DNA of 64,000 nucleotides from Chromatiales bacterium (ex Bugula neritina AB1) (GCA_001730015.1 MDLA01000115.1:1-64000), one strand, 5' to 3'. Counted from the stretch's first letter, positions 42,925-52,630 are shown. The notes: generated by a model from the sequence alone, not told the origin. Numbers and translations: made by a program.

Positions 42925-43998
42925 ATGAAAACTTACAAGATTGCAGCTATACCTGCCGACGGTATTGGTCCGGAGGTGATTAATGCAGGGCTTGAAGTGT
43001 TACAGGCGCTTGAGAATCGCTACGGTAGTTTTAAGTTTGAAGTCGAAACCTTTAACTGGGGATCAGACTACTACAAAGCTCATGGCATGATGATGCCGGA
43101 AAATGGTCCTCAGCTGTTGCAAGGCTTTGATGCGATCTATTTCGGTGCTGTCGGCGCACCAGACGTACCGGACCACATTACGCTTTGGGGTGTGCGCCTT
43201 CCGATTTGCCAGGGCTTTGATCAGTATGCCAATGTCCGACCGACTAAAATCCTGCCCGGTATAAAAGCACCACTGGCCTCGGTGGGTCCTGGTGATCTGG
43301 ACTGGGTGATTATTCGCGAAAATTCTGAAGGGGAATACTCGGGTGCCGGTGGCAGAGTACATCGTGGCCTGCCTGAAGAAGTTGCCACCGAGATCTCTGT
43401 TTTTACGCGCGTGGGTGTTGAGCGAATAATGCGCTACGCTTTCCGCACGGCACAAGACAGACCCAGAAAGCTATTGACCGTGGTGACCAAATCCAACGCA
43501 CAGCGACACGGTATGGTCATGTGGGATGAGATTGCCGAACAGGTAGCCACGGAGTTTCCCGATGTTACCTGGGATAAGATGCTGGTCGATGCAATGACCA
43601 CCCGCATGGTACTGCAACCTCAAAGCCTGGACACAATCGTCGCGACCAATCTGCACGCAGATATTTTGTCTGACCTGGCAGGTGCGCTGGCCGGTTCGCT
43701 CGGGGTTGCTCCGACTGCCAATATTGATCCGGAGCGACGCTATCCGTCGATGTTTGAGCCCATTCACGGTTCGGCGTTCGACATCACCGGGAAAGGAATT
43801 GCCAATCCGGTGGCGAGCTTCTGGACCGCTGCGCAAATGCTTGAGCACCTCGGCGAACAGCAGATTGCGGATCGACTTACCGACGCTATCGATCAGGTTT
43901 GTGCGTCCGGCATCATGACACCGGACGTTGGCGGAAACGCTACAACCGCAGAGGTTACCAGCGCCATGGTGGAGGCTATCCGCGGTGCAAATCAGTAG
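42925..43998 (+). CDS. Tartrate dehydrogenase-like NAD-dependent beta-decarboxylating dehydrogenase
   Basis: A 357-residue member of the isocitrate/isopropylmalate dehydrogenase family. The segments EYSGAGGRVHRG (substrate loop), TKSNAQRHGMVMWDE, the metal-binding NLHADILSDLAGAL and the NAD-binding EPIHGSAFDITGKGIANP are all present. The pattern fits the tartrate dehydrogenase/decarboxylase group (TTC) that oxidises D-malate or tartrate-like 2-hydroxy acids. Its place in the aromatic cluster suggests processing of a side-chain-derived hydroxy acid. Substrate is inferred. Confidence 0.85.
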   Translation: MKTYKIAAIPADGIGPEVINAGLEVLQALENRYGSFKFEVETFNWGSDYYKAHGMMMPENGPQLLQGFDAIYFGAVGAPDVPDHITLWGVRLPICQGFDQYANVRPTKILPGIKAPLASVGPGDLDWVIIRENSEGEYSGAGGRVHRGLPEEVATEISVFTRVGVERIMRYAFRTAQDRPRKLLTVVTKSNAQRHGMVMWDEIAEQVATEFPDVTWDKMLVDAMTTRMVLQPQSLDTIVATNLHADILSDLAGALAGSLGVAPTANIDPERRYPSMFEPIHGSAFDITGKGIANPVASFWTAAQMLEHLGEQQIADRLTDAIDQVCASGIMTPDVGGNATTAEVTSAMVEAIRGANQ

Positions 43999-44039
43999 TT
44001 CAAAGGCATGCTAATGCAGGCGATGACTCTGGAGGATAA

Positions 44040-45227
44040 ATGACCAGCACCAAGACAATCCCGGTAGACGAGGAGATTACGCTCGCCCAGCTGGACACCG
44101 ACCCCTATCCGATTTATCAACGTCTGCGCAAAGAGAATCCCGTGCTGCATGTCAAAGCAGCGCGGCGCACTATGCTGACAAAAGCGGAAGATACCCGTTT
44201 TGTTAAAGCGACTCCTGATCTCTTCAGCACCAACGACCCGTCAACGCCAATGAAGCGCGCGATGTGGTCGCACACTCTAATGCGTAAAGACGGTCAGGAA
44301 CACAGACGCGAACGCATGGCAATGAACGGCGCATTCAGTCCCAAAGTTATCGCCAACGACTGGTTACCGCACTATGAGAAGGTCGCCAGGGAATACGTCG
44401 ATAGACTGCCTAAGGGCGAGGTAGTTGATTTGTTCGATGCACTCTCCGGACCTTACGCTGCCAGAGGACTGGCTATTCTGCTGGGTATGGACGAAGCCAC
44501 CGACGAACAGATGCAGGAATGGTCACAGGCGTTAATCGAAGGGGCCGGCAACTTCGGATGGCAGGACAAACTGTTTGAACGATCAGACCTTGCCAACGAA
44601 CAAATACATGCGCTGTTGGACAGCATCACCGATCGTCATTTGGCCCAGCCTAATAATTCAGCATTTTCATTAATGCTAAACGCAGAAAATCCGATCCCGA
44701 AAAAACAAATGTACGCCAACATCAAGATCGCGATTGGAGGTGGCATCAACGAACCCCGGGATGCGCTAAACACCATTATCTATGGACTGCTAACCAATCC
44801 GGACCAACTCGAAGCAGTCACCCGAAACAATGATTGGGATAAGGCGTTTGAAGAAGGCATACGATGGGTGGCACCGATTCAGGTCTCTTCCCGCGTTGCC
44901 AAAGAAGACGTGGAAATTCGCGGTTACCATATTCCCAAGGATGAAGTGGTCATGACGATACAGGCCAGTGCCAACAGAGACGAAGACTTGTACCAGAATG
45001 GTGAGGAGTTTGACGTCTACAGAACCGACCCCGGTCCGCACCAGGCATTCGGCATCGGCCCACATCTGTGTCAGGGAAATCGGGTAGCCAGAAAAGCGGT
45101 TGGTGAAATCATGTTGCCAATTCTGTTTGAGCGATTTCCTAACATGCGCATCCCCGACCTGGACCAGGTAGTATGGAAAGGATTCGGGTTTCGCGGCACT
45201 ACACAATTGCCAGTGTTGCTGGCGTAG
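44040..45227 (+). CDS. Cytochrome P450 with unusual I-helix, GcoA-like
   Basis: A 395-residue soluble P450. The haem motif is FGIGPHLCQGNRVARK with the Cys ligand near residue 347, and an ExxR-like EGIRWVAP precedes it. The I-helix reads AIGGGINEPRDALN, with Glu-Pro where most P450s have an acid-Thr pair. GcoA (CYP255, guaiacol O-demethylase) has a similar QEP there, and the C-terminal KGFGFRGTTQLPV also resembles GcoA. It may O-demethylate an aryl ether. No reductase or ferredoxin gene lies nearby. The GcoA comparison is from memory. Confidence 0.82.
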   Translation: MTSTKTIPVDEEITLAQLDTDPYPIYQRLRKENPVLHVKAARRTMLTKAEDTRFVKATPDLFSTNDPSTPMKRAMWSHTLMRKDGQEHRRERMAMNGAFSPKVIANDWLPHYEKVAREYVDRLPKGEVVDLFDALSGPYAARGLAILLGMDEATDEQMQEWSQALIEGAGNFGWQDKLFERSDLANEQIHALLDSITDRHLAQPNNSAFSLMLNAENPIPKKQMYANIKIAIGGGINEPRDALNTIIYGLLTNPDQLEAVTRNNDWDKAFEEGIRWVAPIQVSSRVAKEDVEIRGYHIPKDEVVMTIQASANRDEDLYQNGEEFDVYRTDPGPHQAFGIGPHLCQGNRVARKAVGEIMLPILFERFPNMRIPDLDQVVWKGFGFRGTTQLPVLLA

Positions 45228-45299
45228 TGTGACCTAGCCACGGTATTTCACGCGCACAATAGTCGCTGCTTATCCAATACGCTGCAACATACTGCTGTA

Positions 45300-47058
45300 T
45301 CAATTGGTTGGTGAGTTAAACAACATTGTGGCCGTGTCTGAATCATCATAAAGGCGAGTGAGCAGCCGCTGCCTGCAACTTAAAATTGCGCTGATGTTCA
45401 GGCTCCCTTTGGCAGTAATCTCAGCATCTTTAATGGATGGCGGCTGTGCCATAACCAATGCCCTTGCGATTCGATTCGATGAGCCGGTAGTCGTCGCAGA
45501 CAGTTGCTGAAGCTTTTCAGAAACAGTGCTCAAATAGTCAGCATCTGTAATGACTTCATTGTCTCCAGTGGGTGCAATAGACGGTGAAGGAAACACAAGC
45601 AACCCGATATCATGACGATCTGCACCGGTCACAACCACATCCTGCACCAGCCCTTCAAGCTGCTTGAGTACCTGCAAACGAAGCTCGGCCGCCTGCACCC
45701 AGGTGCCGGACAATAGCTTAAAGTCCTCGGTGATACGCCCGGCAAAGCGCACCCCCTGGTCAAAGTCATCGGGATCAACAAATCGAATAGCATCGTTGGT
45801 GATGAAGTAACCTTCATCATCAAATGAAACCGCGTCTTTTTCAGGCTCGTCGAAATAGGCAGTGATGACATTCGGGCCCTTCACTCGAATTTCAAATCGA
45901 TCATCCTGATACGGAATTAGTTTGGCACTGAGCTCGGGAAACGGCACGCCAATCATGCCGGACTCCGCACCTCCCTGATAATGCATAAGACAGGCGGGCG
46001 CTGTTTCAGTCAAGCCCCAGCTGGATGTCATCATTGGCACTTTACCCGTCACCTCGATTGACATTCTTTTTAGCGTATCCCACACATCAGGTGGCAATGA
46101 AGCACCGGCGTAGAAAATCATATCAAGATCGGCAAAAAAACGTTGCCGCAACAATTTGTCGCGGTGGAATGCATCAATCAGCATCGTATAGGCGATGGGT
46201 ACGTTAAAACTTAAAGTACCCACCTGCATCGACAGGTTTTCCAATGTTCGGTCAAATAAACCCTTCACCGGTTTACCGTCATCAAGTACCAGTGTGCCGC
46301 CGTTAGATAAAATCATGTAGAAGTTCGAGTTGCCAGCGAACACGTGATTCCATGGCAACCAGTCGACAATCACTGGCGGCCGCTCGGCAAGCATCGGCAG
46401 GCAACTCAGGTACTGGGCCTGATTTACCGTAATCATCTGTTGTGATTGAGGTACTCCCTTTGGATTACCAGTGGAACCTGAAGTGAACAGAATCTTTGCC
46501 AAAGTTTCCGGCCCTACCCGGGCCGCTGCTGCATCGAGAGCGCCACAGGGTGATGTCTTTAGCAACTCATCAAACGAAACACCCCGACCACCTGCATTGG
46601 TTGATATGAGTTTTGTTACATTCGCCAGAGACTCTGCATTCAATGCGTTGCCAAACCTTTCTCCGTCCACAGCATAGGCAATTGCAGGTTTGATTTTATG
46701 CACGCAGTAGTTAAGCCGTTCACGGGCTTCAGGTATCAGTGAGTATTGCTCTGCGAGTGGTGCGATAGGCACGCCGATGTAGTGCGCAGCAAGCATCAGC
46801 GTAGAGGCTTACATTGCAGGTAAGTGTTTTTGGAAGAACAATATGTTCCATCATCTTGCATGTAATTTCACGCCAGCCCTTTCCCGACCTCTCCTTTAAA
46901 AATATTTGATCGGGAGTCGTGTTAGACCAGTGGTGCAACCATTCACTGGTATTGCGCGCGACCGGCCCCAGCGACCAACCGGAAGACAACAGGAGTTCCC
47001 CATTATCCCGAAATTCACTGACTACCTTGTGTCGAACATATCCATTGGATGATGCCAT
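45300..47058 (-). pseudogene. Feruloyl-CoA-synthase-like AMP-dependent ligase, frameshifted
   Basis: The N-terminal frame starts at 47058 (RDNGELLLSSGWSLGPVARN, DQIFLKERSGKGWREIT) and stops making sense near 46850. The adenylation domain resumes in another frame before 46796 (MLAAHYIGVPIAPLAEQYSL) and runs to 45300, with LFTSGSTGNPKGVP, SSWGLTETAP and EDFKLLSGTWVQ. A short span between the two (normally around GNSxxHALLMLAAHYIG) is also missing. This looks like a deletion plus frameshift in a feruloyl-CoA synthase. A 498-residue product from ATG 46796 would lack the N-terminal part. It is coupled to the MarR gene by TAATG. Confidence 0.8.
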
Positions 47059-47537
47059 TACGCTTCACCTGCAGAAGTTTCTATTTTATCCAGAATAGAG
47101 AGAAGATGATTGAGTTCCCCGGCACTGAGAGATCCGGCCACCTGTGTTTCATAATCGGAGGTGACAGTCACCGCCTGATGGTAGGTTTCCTGTCCTGCTT
47201 TGGTGGCAAATAGTGCAAATGCACGCCGATCCGTTGGCATTGCTTTTCTTTTTATTAAGCCTTTGTTTTCCAGATCATCAACAATCGCCACCATGTTTGA
47301 GCGTTTAATGTCCAGCGCGCAAGCCAGCTCCGATTGCCTGAGCCCCGGATTGTCCACAATCAGGACCAGGGCTGAAAAAGTGGTAATGCGCAGCCCGAGG
47401 GGTTCAAGCCGTTGGAGTATTTCAGCACGGATGCTAGTGAAAGCGCGTTTTAGGCGATAGCCCAGAAAACGTCGGAGCGTCTCATCAAGCATCACGTTAG
47501 AGGTTTCCCTGGACAATCGAGCGGGTCTGGTGGGCAT
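47058..47537 (-). CDS. MarR-family transcriptional regulator
   Basis: A 159-residue winged helix-turn-helix repressor. The DNA-binding part is LRQSELACALDIKRSNMVAIVDDLENKGLIKRKAMPTDRRAFALF, with the wing Asp-Arg-Arg. A start at 47492 (MLDETLRRF) is also possible and would give a protein of normal MarR size. It overlaps the ligase start by TAATG. MarR proteins next to feruloyl- or coumaroyl-CoA ligases (FerR, CouR) respond to the CoA ester, so the same is likely here. Effector and operators are inferred. Confidence 0.88.
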   Translation of the reverse strand: MPTRPARLSRETSNVMLDETLRRFLGYRLKRAFTSIRAEILQRLEPLGLRITTFSALVLIVDNPGLRQSELACALDIKRSNMVAIVDDLENKGLIKRKAMPTDRRAFALFATKAGQETYHQAVTVTSDYETQVAGSLSAGELNHLLSILDKIETSAGEA

Positions 47538-47571
47538 ATTCTATAAACTCTGCCAATTTGTACATGATCTT

Positions 47572-47601
47572 CTGCACGTGCAGGTTGCTATACGAGTGTA
47601 T
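47572..47601. promoter_or_regulatory. Candidate operator pair in the marR-dctP intergenic region
   Basis: CTGCACGTGCAG (47572-47583) is a perfect 12-bp palindrome, followed six bases later by ATACgagtGTAT (47590-47601). Both lie in the 190-base divergent region between the MarR gene and the TRAP transporter. They could be binding sites for the MarR protein. No promoter boxes are assigned with confidence. Confidence 0.4.
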
Positions 47602-47727
47602 TGCTATGTATCATAACTATAAGGTGTCTGGTCGCAAGTTGTAAAGAGAGGCTTGATACCCCTTTAATTAACCACTCCGGTCTGATTAATTCAGCCCGGC
47701 GGGTACACCACTACAGAGAGGAACACC

Positions 47728-48771
47728 ATGTTTGCACGCAGAATTGTACTGGCTGGACTTTGCGCCGGTTTGATGAGTGCGCTGGCACCGCTGAATGCTA
47801 TCGCTCAGGAACACACACTTAAACTGCAGCACTTCCTGCCACCTCAGGCAAATGTGCCAAAGCTGGTTCTTGATGTGTGGGCCGACAATGTAGAAAAGGA
47901 CTCGGAAGGAAGAATAAAAGTTGAACGCTACGCGGGCATGGCGCTCGGTGGTAAGCCGCCCGAATTATACGATCAGGTGGCTGATGGCGTTATCGACATT
48001 GGCTGGACAGTAGTGGGTTATACCCCCGGTCGATTCCCTTCTACGGAAGTGTTTGAACTGCCTTTCATGGTAGATGACGCCAGAGCCGCTTCATATGCGT
48101 ACTGGGTTATGTACGAAGAAGGTATGCAGGAGCAATTCTCCGACGTCCACATGCTGGGCACATGGGTTCACGGCCCGGGACTGTTTCATACCGCCGACCC
48201 GGTAGAATCTCCGGAGGATCTCGAAGGTATGAAAATTCGTGGTGGATCCAGACTGGTCAATAAACTACTTGAAGCCACAGGAGCAACACCCGTCGGTATG
48301 CCGGTACCGGCAGTAGCTGAAGGTCTGGCCAAAGGTGTTATTGACGGCACCACCATTCCGTGGGAGGTCACACCAGCGCTAAAAGTACCGGAGCTTGTGG
48401 AAAACCACACTGAGTTCGAAGGCACAGCACTTTACACATTGACGTTCGTTTTTGTAATGAATAAAGATGCATACAACGCCTTGCCAGCAGACCTGCAACA
48501 GGTGGTGGACGATAACTCAGGGTTAGAATTCTCAATCTTTGCCGGCGGTACGCAGGCCGATGCCGATGGTCCCGCTCGGGAGGTTGCCGTTGACGCGGGG
48601 AATAACATCATCACCATTGATGCGGATACCGCAGCAAGTGTTTGGAGACCTGTGGTAGAACCCATTTATGCAGACTGGGTAGCGGACTTAAAAGAAAAAG
48701 ATATCGATGGTGAAGCCCTGATTGCACGTGCCCGTCAGTTGATTGAATACTACAACGAAAACGTTAAATAG
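47728..48771 (+). CDS. dctP: TRAP transporter substrate-binding protein (DctP family)
   Basis: A 347-residue periplasmic solute receptor with a signal peptide (LAPLNAIAQE). It has the DctP fold markers: HFLPPQANVPKLVLDVWADNVEKDS, EVFELPFMVDDARAAS, GPGLFHTADPVESPEDLEGMKIRG and IDGTTIPWEVTPALKVPELV. The Arg in KIRG typically binds the carboxylate of the ligand. A good ribosome binding site (GAGAGGAAC) precedes it. It likely brings aromatic or other organic acids to the DctQM membrane pair. Confidence 0.93.
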   Translation: MFARRIVLAGLCAGLMSALAPLNAIAQEHTLKLQHFLPPQANVPKLVLDVWADNVEKDSEGRIKVERYAGMALGGKPPELYDQVADGVIDIGWTVVGYTPGRFPSTEVFELPFMVDDARAASYAYWVMYEEGMQEQFSDVHMLGTWVHGPGLFHTADPVESPEDLEGMKIRGGSRLVNKLLEATGATPVGMPVPAVAEGLAKGVIDGTTIPWEVTPALKVPELVENHTEFEGTALYTLTFVFVMNKDAYNALPADLQQVVDDNSGLEFSIFAGGTQADADGPAREVAVDAGNNIITIDADTAASVWRPVVEPIYADWVADLKEKDIDGEALIARARQLIEYYNENVK

Positions 48772-48824
48772 CGATATGAAGCGCTGTGGTGTCATTCGGC
48801 ACCACAGTGTTGAATAACTAGCCC

Positions 48825-49409
48825 GTGTACCACTTTTTCAATAGTCTCTCACGCCTCATGGCATACCTTGGTGGTGCTATGCTATTGGCTTTGATTGTTC
48901 TGACCTGCGTCTCAGTCATTGGCAGATCACTAAACGGCTTCTTTCACACCGATTTCATGGAATCTTTAGCACCGGGTTTTGCTGCCTGGACGCTGGACTC
49001 AGGTGTTGGTCCGGTTAACGGTGATTTTGAATTAATTGAGGCGGGTGTGGCTTTTGCGATATTCGCTTTTCTTCCGCTTTGCCAGATTACCGGAAGCCAC
49101 GCATCGGTAGAGCTCTTAGCCAGGGCAATGTCTCCAGCAGTGAACCGCATTTTGCAATTTATTATAGACGTGCTGTTCGCACTGGTATTGCTGCTAATCG
49201 CAGTCCAGCTTTTCAGCGGAATGCAATCCAAGATGCGCTCTGGTCAAACCACACTGTTGCTCGAATTTCCGATATGGTGGGCCTACGCCGTGTGCCTGAC
49301 CGGGGCGGCAGTAGCCGCTATTGTTGCGATCTACATCGCCATAGTTCGAGCCGCCGAACTTGCTGCCAGTAAAGCTATTCTGCCGTCGGATCAGGGCGAG
49401 CTGAGTTGA
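48825..49409 (+). CDS. dctQ: TRAP transporter small permease (DctQ family)
   Basis: A 194-residue membrane protein with four helices (LMAYLGGAMLLALIVLTCVSVIG; VAFAIFAFLPLCQI; ILQFIIDVLFALVLLLIAVQL; YAVCLTGAAVAAIVAIYIAI), as in DctQ. GTG start. Its stop overlaps the next gene's TTG start, so the two are coupled. It pairs with the large permease. Confidence 0.9.
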   Translation: MYHFFNSLSRLMAYLGGAMLLALIVLTCVSVIGRSLNGFFHTDFMESLAPGFAAWTLDSGVGPVNGDFELIEAGVAFAIFAFLPLCQITGSHASVELLARAMSPAVNRILQFIIDVLFALVLLLIAVQLFSGMQSKMRSGQTTLLLEFPIWWAYAVCLTGAAVAAIVAIYIAIVRAAELAASKAILPSDQGELS

Positions 49410-50902
49410 CAGACTTTACTATCGGCATACTGTCGTTCCCGGCTGTACTTGTCCTTATATTTCTAAGGGTACCAATAGGGCTGACGATGTTTCTGGTCGG
49501 ATTGGTCGGGTTAGTCATAGTTACCGGTGAAACGACAATACCGTTTGCACGTCTTAAATCAGAGACGTTTACCACGTTCTCCAGTTACTCGCTTTCAATA
49601 GTTCCCATGTTTCTGCTGATGGGGCAGTTTGCCACTGTTGGCGGTATGTCGGGTTCTTTGTTTAAGGCAGCAGAAAGTTGGCTGGGCCACCGCAAGGGCG
49701 GCATAGCAATGGCAGCGGTTGGCGCTTGTGCGGGCTTCGGTGCCATTTGTGGTTCGTCACTGGCTACCGCTGCAACAATGAGTCGTGTGGCCCTTCCGGA
49801 AATGCGCAAGTACGGCTATGCCGGCGGATTCTCTACTGCGACTCTGGCGGCCGGCGGCACACTGGGCATACTCATACCGCCGTCTGTAGTGCTTGTTATC
49901 TATGCCATCTTAACTGAACAAAATATCGCAAAACTTTTTCTCGCCGCTTTTATTCCCGGTATGTTGGCTGCTGTCGGTTATGTCATAGCGATATCCATTT
50001 ATGTAAGGCTGAACCCGGCTGCTGCGGGTACTAAAGAAAGAATGCCATACCGGGAAAGATTCATCGCATTGCTGGGGGTATGGCCGGTGTTGCTGGTGTT
50101 CCTGCTGGTAGTCGGCGGGATATACCTTGGGTGGTTCACCCCCACCGAAGGCGCTGCTGTCGGCGCTTTTGGAACAGGACTTATCGCCTTTTTTAATGGC
50201 GGATTAAATCGCCACACTCTGAGTGAAAGTTTCCTGGTCACTGCACGCTCAACTGCGATGATTTTTTTCATTGTACTGGGCGCTGGATTTTACAACGGGT
50301 TTCTTGCGCTTACTCAGGTACCGCAGGAACTGGCGTTATGGGTAGGTGATCAGGGTTTTAATCCGATCACGGTACTAATAGTGATCCTGGTTTTCTACCT
50401 GATCCTCGGTTGTGTTATGGACAGCTTGTCTATGGTGCTGCTGACTATCCCGATCTTCTGGCCAATCGTCATGGAGCTCGACTTCGGCATGGTGACGATG
50501 GCTGAGCTTCACGCTAAACGAGCAACTGCAGCATTAAAGCAAGGCGTTGACCTTGCTCCGGAGATGCTTCAAAGCATTAAGGCGAGTCTTGCAGAAGGCG
50601 CGGAGTTAACGCGCGAACAAATTAAGGCTATGAAACTGCGTGGTGTCAGCAAAGGCGCACTCGCCCGAGTGAACATTGAACAAGTGGGTATCTGGTTTGG
50701 TATTCTGGTACTGATCGTTGTGGAAGTGGGCTTGATCACTCCACCAGTGGGCATGAACTTATTTATTATTAACGCAATGGATAAATCAACCCCGATCGTT
50801 GCCACCTACAAAGCGGTGATGTTTTTTGTTTTCAGCGATTTATTCAGAGTGGTGTTACTGGTACTTTTTCCGGCAATTACACTCTTTCTTATACCCTGGT
50901 GA
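49406..50902 (+). CDS. dctM: TRAP transporter large permease (DctM family)
   Basis: A 498-residue polytopic inner-membrane protein, TTG start. It contains GAICGSSLATAATMSRVALPEM, GGTLGILIPPSVVLVIYAILTEQ, the C-terminal GCVMDSLSMVLLTIPIFWPI and LIVVEVGLITPPVGMNLFIIN, all signatures of DctM. A hydrophilic loop of about 65 residues before the last helices is longer than in many members. It moves the substrate into the cell using a sodium gradient. Confidence 0.93.
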   Translation: MTDFTIGILSFPAVLVLIFLRVPIGLTMFLVGLVGLVIVTGETTIPFARLKSETFTTFSSYSLSIVPMFLLMGQFATVGGMSGSLFKAAESWLGHRKGGIAMAAVGACAGFGAICGSSLATAATMSRVALPEMRKYGYAGGFSTATLAAGGTLGILIPPSVVLVIYAILTEQNIAKLFLAAFIPGMLAAVGYVIAISIYVRLNPAAAGTKERMPYRERFIALLGVWPVLLVFLLVVGGIYLGWFTPTEGAAVGAFGTGLIAFFNGGLNRHTLSESFLVTARSTAMIFFIVLGAGFYNGFLALTQVPQELALWVGDQGFNPITVLIVILVFYLILGCVMDSLSMVLLTIPIFWPIVMELDFGMVTMAELHAKRATAALKQGVDLAPEMLQSIKASLAEGAELTREQIKAMKLRGVSKGALARVNIEQVGIWFGILVLIVVEVGLITPPVGMNLFIINAMDKSTPIVATYKAVMFFVFSDLFRVVLLVLFPAITLFLIPW

Positions 50903-51634
50903 TCCGTTCAACGCCGCTGTGTTGAGTAGAAAACCAACTCTCTTTCTAGCGTGGGATGGAGAGTTTGATACTTTATAACACCCTAACGCGAAAATGTTGG
51001 CCGTCTAAGCACTAAAACTACTTTTGAGCAAGAGATACTGAGTTATAACGTCCCGCAGTTTTTTATCGTCTTTAGTCTAACTTTGAACAGACCTGATCGT
51101 GCTTCCAATCAAGGGGATGACTAATTGCATGCGAGTCGTATCCGTCAGTTAAATATGAATGCAGCTTTAGGTAGATGGCCTCATCGATTTCCCAAGAAAG
51201 CGGACTGTCATGAGTTGGGCACTGACAGACGGGATTTGGTAAGCGTTTGATGATATCAGCCACCACACCGATACCTGCACCAACCGCAGAAATCTGCCGG
51301 CAGGTGTAATCAAACGCATAATGGAGAAAACCGCGGGCTCTGGGTCACAGACCTCTGCCGAATTGCGTTATGGGGATTGTATTTCGTCGGAGCCATGCCG
51401 AAAACTTACTCGCCAGTCTCACGTTTTGTTTGCGAATGAGGATCGCTACCATCTCAATCTCACGCATGCTGAGTTTCTGTAAAATTATTCTCACATTCCC
51501 CAAATGCGCAGTACTGATAAGGTACAAGCAATAGTCCAGCTTCCTCTGTGTTAATCCCCCCGCCCGGCACTATACAAGCTGATTAAAATACACTTAGACT
51601 ACGAAAGCGGTATATACCCAGACAGCGACTAATA
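50903..51634. other. Spacer between TRAP operon and integrase, with a weak hairpin
   Basis: No intact gene. An inverted repeat AACTCTC/GAGAGTT (50936-50965) with a 16-base loop may end the TRAP transcript. The rest contains a single minus-strand frame interrupted by one stop (see 51072-51527) and nothing else I can support. Confidence 0.5.
51072..51527 (-). pseudogene. Possible interrupted gene of unknown family
   Basis: Frames at 51527-51345 and 51266-51072 are in the same phase and are joined by readable sequence across one TGA (GRGL-stop-PRARGFLHYAFDYTCRQISAV). Together they give about 150 codons, with a start-like MYLISTAHLG and a segment ISAVGAGIGVVADIIKR. I do not recognise it. It could be a decayed regulator or chance. 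Confidence 0.25.
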
Positions 51635-52630
51635 TTAATCTCTCAAACGCCGAGCGAGCTCACTTGCGGTTGGCGCATAATAATCTTGAGCCATCTTCGG
51701 ATCTCGCCAGCCCATCACAGCACACAGCTCCATCAAATTGTATTTGTTATCGCGAACAAACCTGCTGGCAGCTTCATGTCGGCTGTCGTGAAATCTAAGG
51801 TCTTTGATGTTGAGTTTGTCCCGTGCATTTCGATAGATAGTGTCAACAGATTTTGATCGGACTCGGAACACCCGATCCCCGCGACCCGGCACAGAATTTA
51901 TAATCTCGATTGCACGTGGGCTTAATGGAACATCTCGTTCGTCGCCATTTTTCGTTTCCTCCAGATGAAGATAGTAATCTTCCAAAAATAACTGGCGTTT
52001 TTCCAACGTGGTGATTTCTGAACATCGCATACCGGTCTCTATCGCGAGCAACCACACTAAGCCGACTTCCTGGTAAACATATTTACAAGGCAGGTTGACT
52101 TTCAGCTCTGCACAGATTGCCTCGATTTCCTGATTAGAGATCCGCCGTTTTCGCGGCTTGCTGTTTTTGGGCTTCTCTACTAACTCGGTCGGGTTGTGCG
52201 TCATCCATCGCCATTTCCGGCACATTCGACATACCTGGCACAACACGCCGAACTCTCGCCGGATTGATGCATCCTTTAAACCCTTGGCACGCTCACGCTC
52301 AATCCAGTCTTCAAAATCCTCGTGGGACAAGGCTGCGAGTTTTATGCGCGCAATTTCATCGCGCTGGACTTTCCTCATTCGGATATCTTCCCAGCGAGCG
52401 CTCTTTTTTCTAGGAGAGATTTCCAGGCGATATCGTTCCATCGCGTCCCCGAAGGTGTGGGTAAGATCTACCCCGCCTTTGGACGCCTTGCTTAGAATTT
52501 CTCGCTCATATTGACGGGCTTCAGCAGCGGTATTGAAGGTTCTGGAACCTAGCCGTCTGCCTTTGAAGATGGGGTCAATCCGGTAGCGAACTGCACCCTT
52601 TTTGGTGACGTATTTTGTGGGTTTTGCCAT
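51635..52630 (-). CDS. Phage-type tyrosine integrase
   Basis: A 331-residue site-specific recombinase. An N-terminal arm-binding segment (AVRYRIDPIFKGRRLGSRTF) is followed by a core-binding SAM-like domain and the catalytic domain, with Arg in ETGMRCSEITTL, HDSRHEAASRF (His-x-x-Arg), the late WRDPKMAQDYYAP bearing the active Tyr. It lies 150 bases from a tRNA 3'-end fragment, the typical target for such enzymes. It is the integrase of the small phage-like element to its right or left. Confidence 0.9.
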   Translation of the reverse strand: MAKPTKYVTKKGAVRYRIDPIFKGRRLGSRTFNTAAEARQYEREILSKASKGGVDLTHTFGDAMERYRLEISPRKKSARWEDIRMRKVQRDEIARIKLAALSHEDFEDWIERERAKGLKDASIRREFGVLCQVCRMCRKWRWMTHNPTELVEKPKNSKPRKRRISNQEIEAICAELKVNLPCKYVYQEVGLVWLLAIETGMRCSEITTLEKRQLFLEDYYLHLEETKNGDERDVPLSPRAIEIINSVPGRGDRVFRVRSKSVDTIYRNARDKLNIKDLRFHDSRHEAASRFVRDNKYNLMELCAVMGWRDPKMAQDYYAPTASELARRLRD

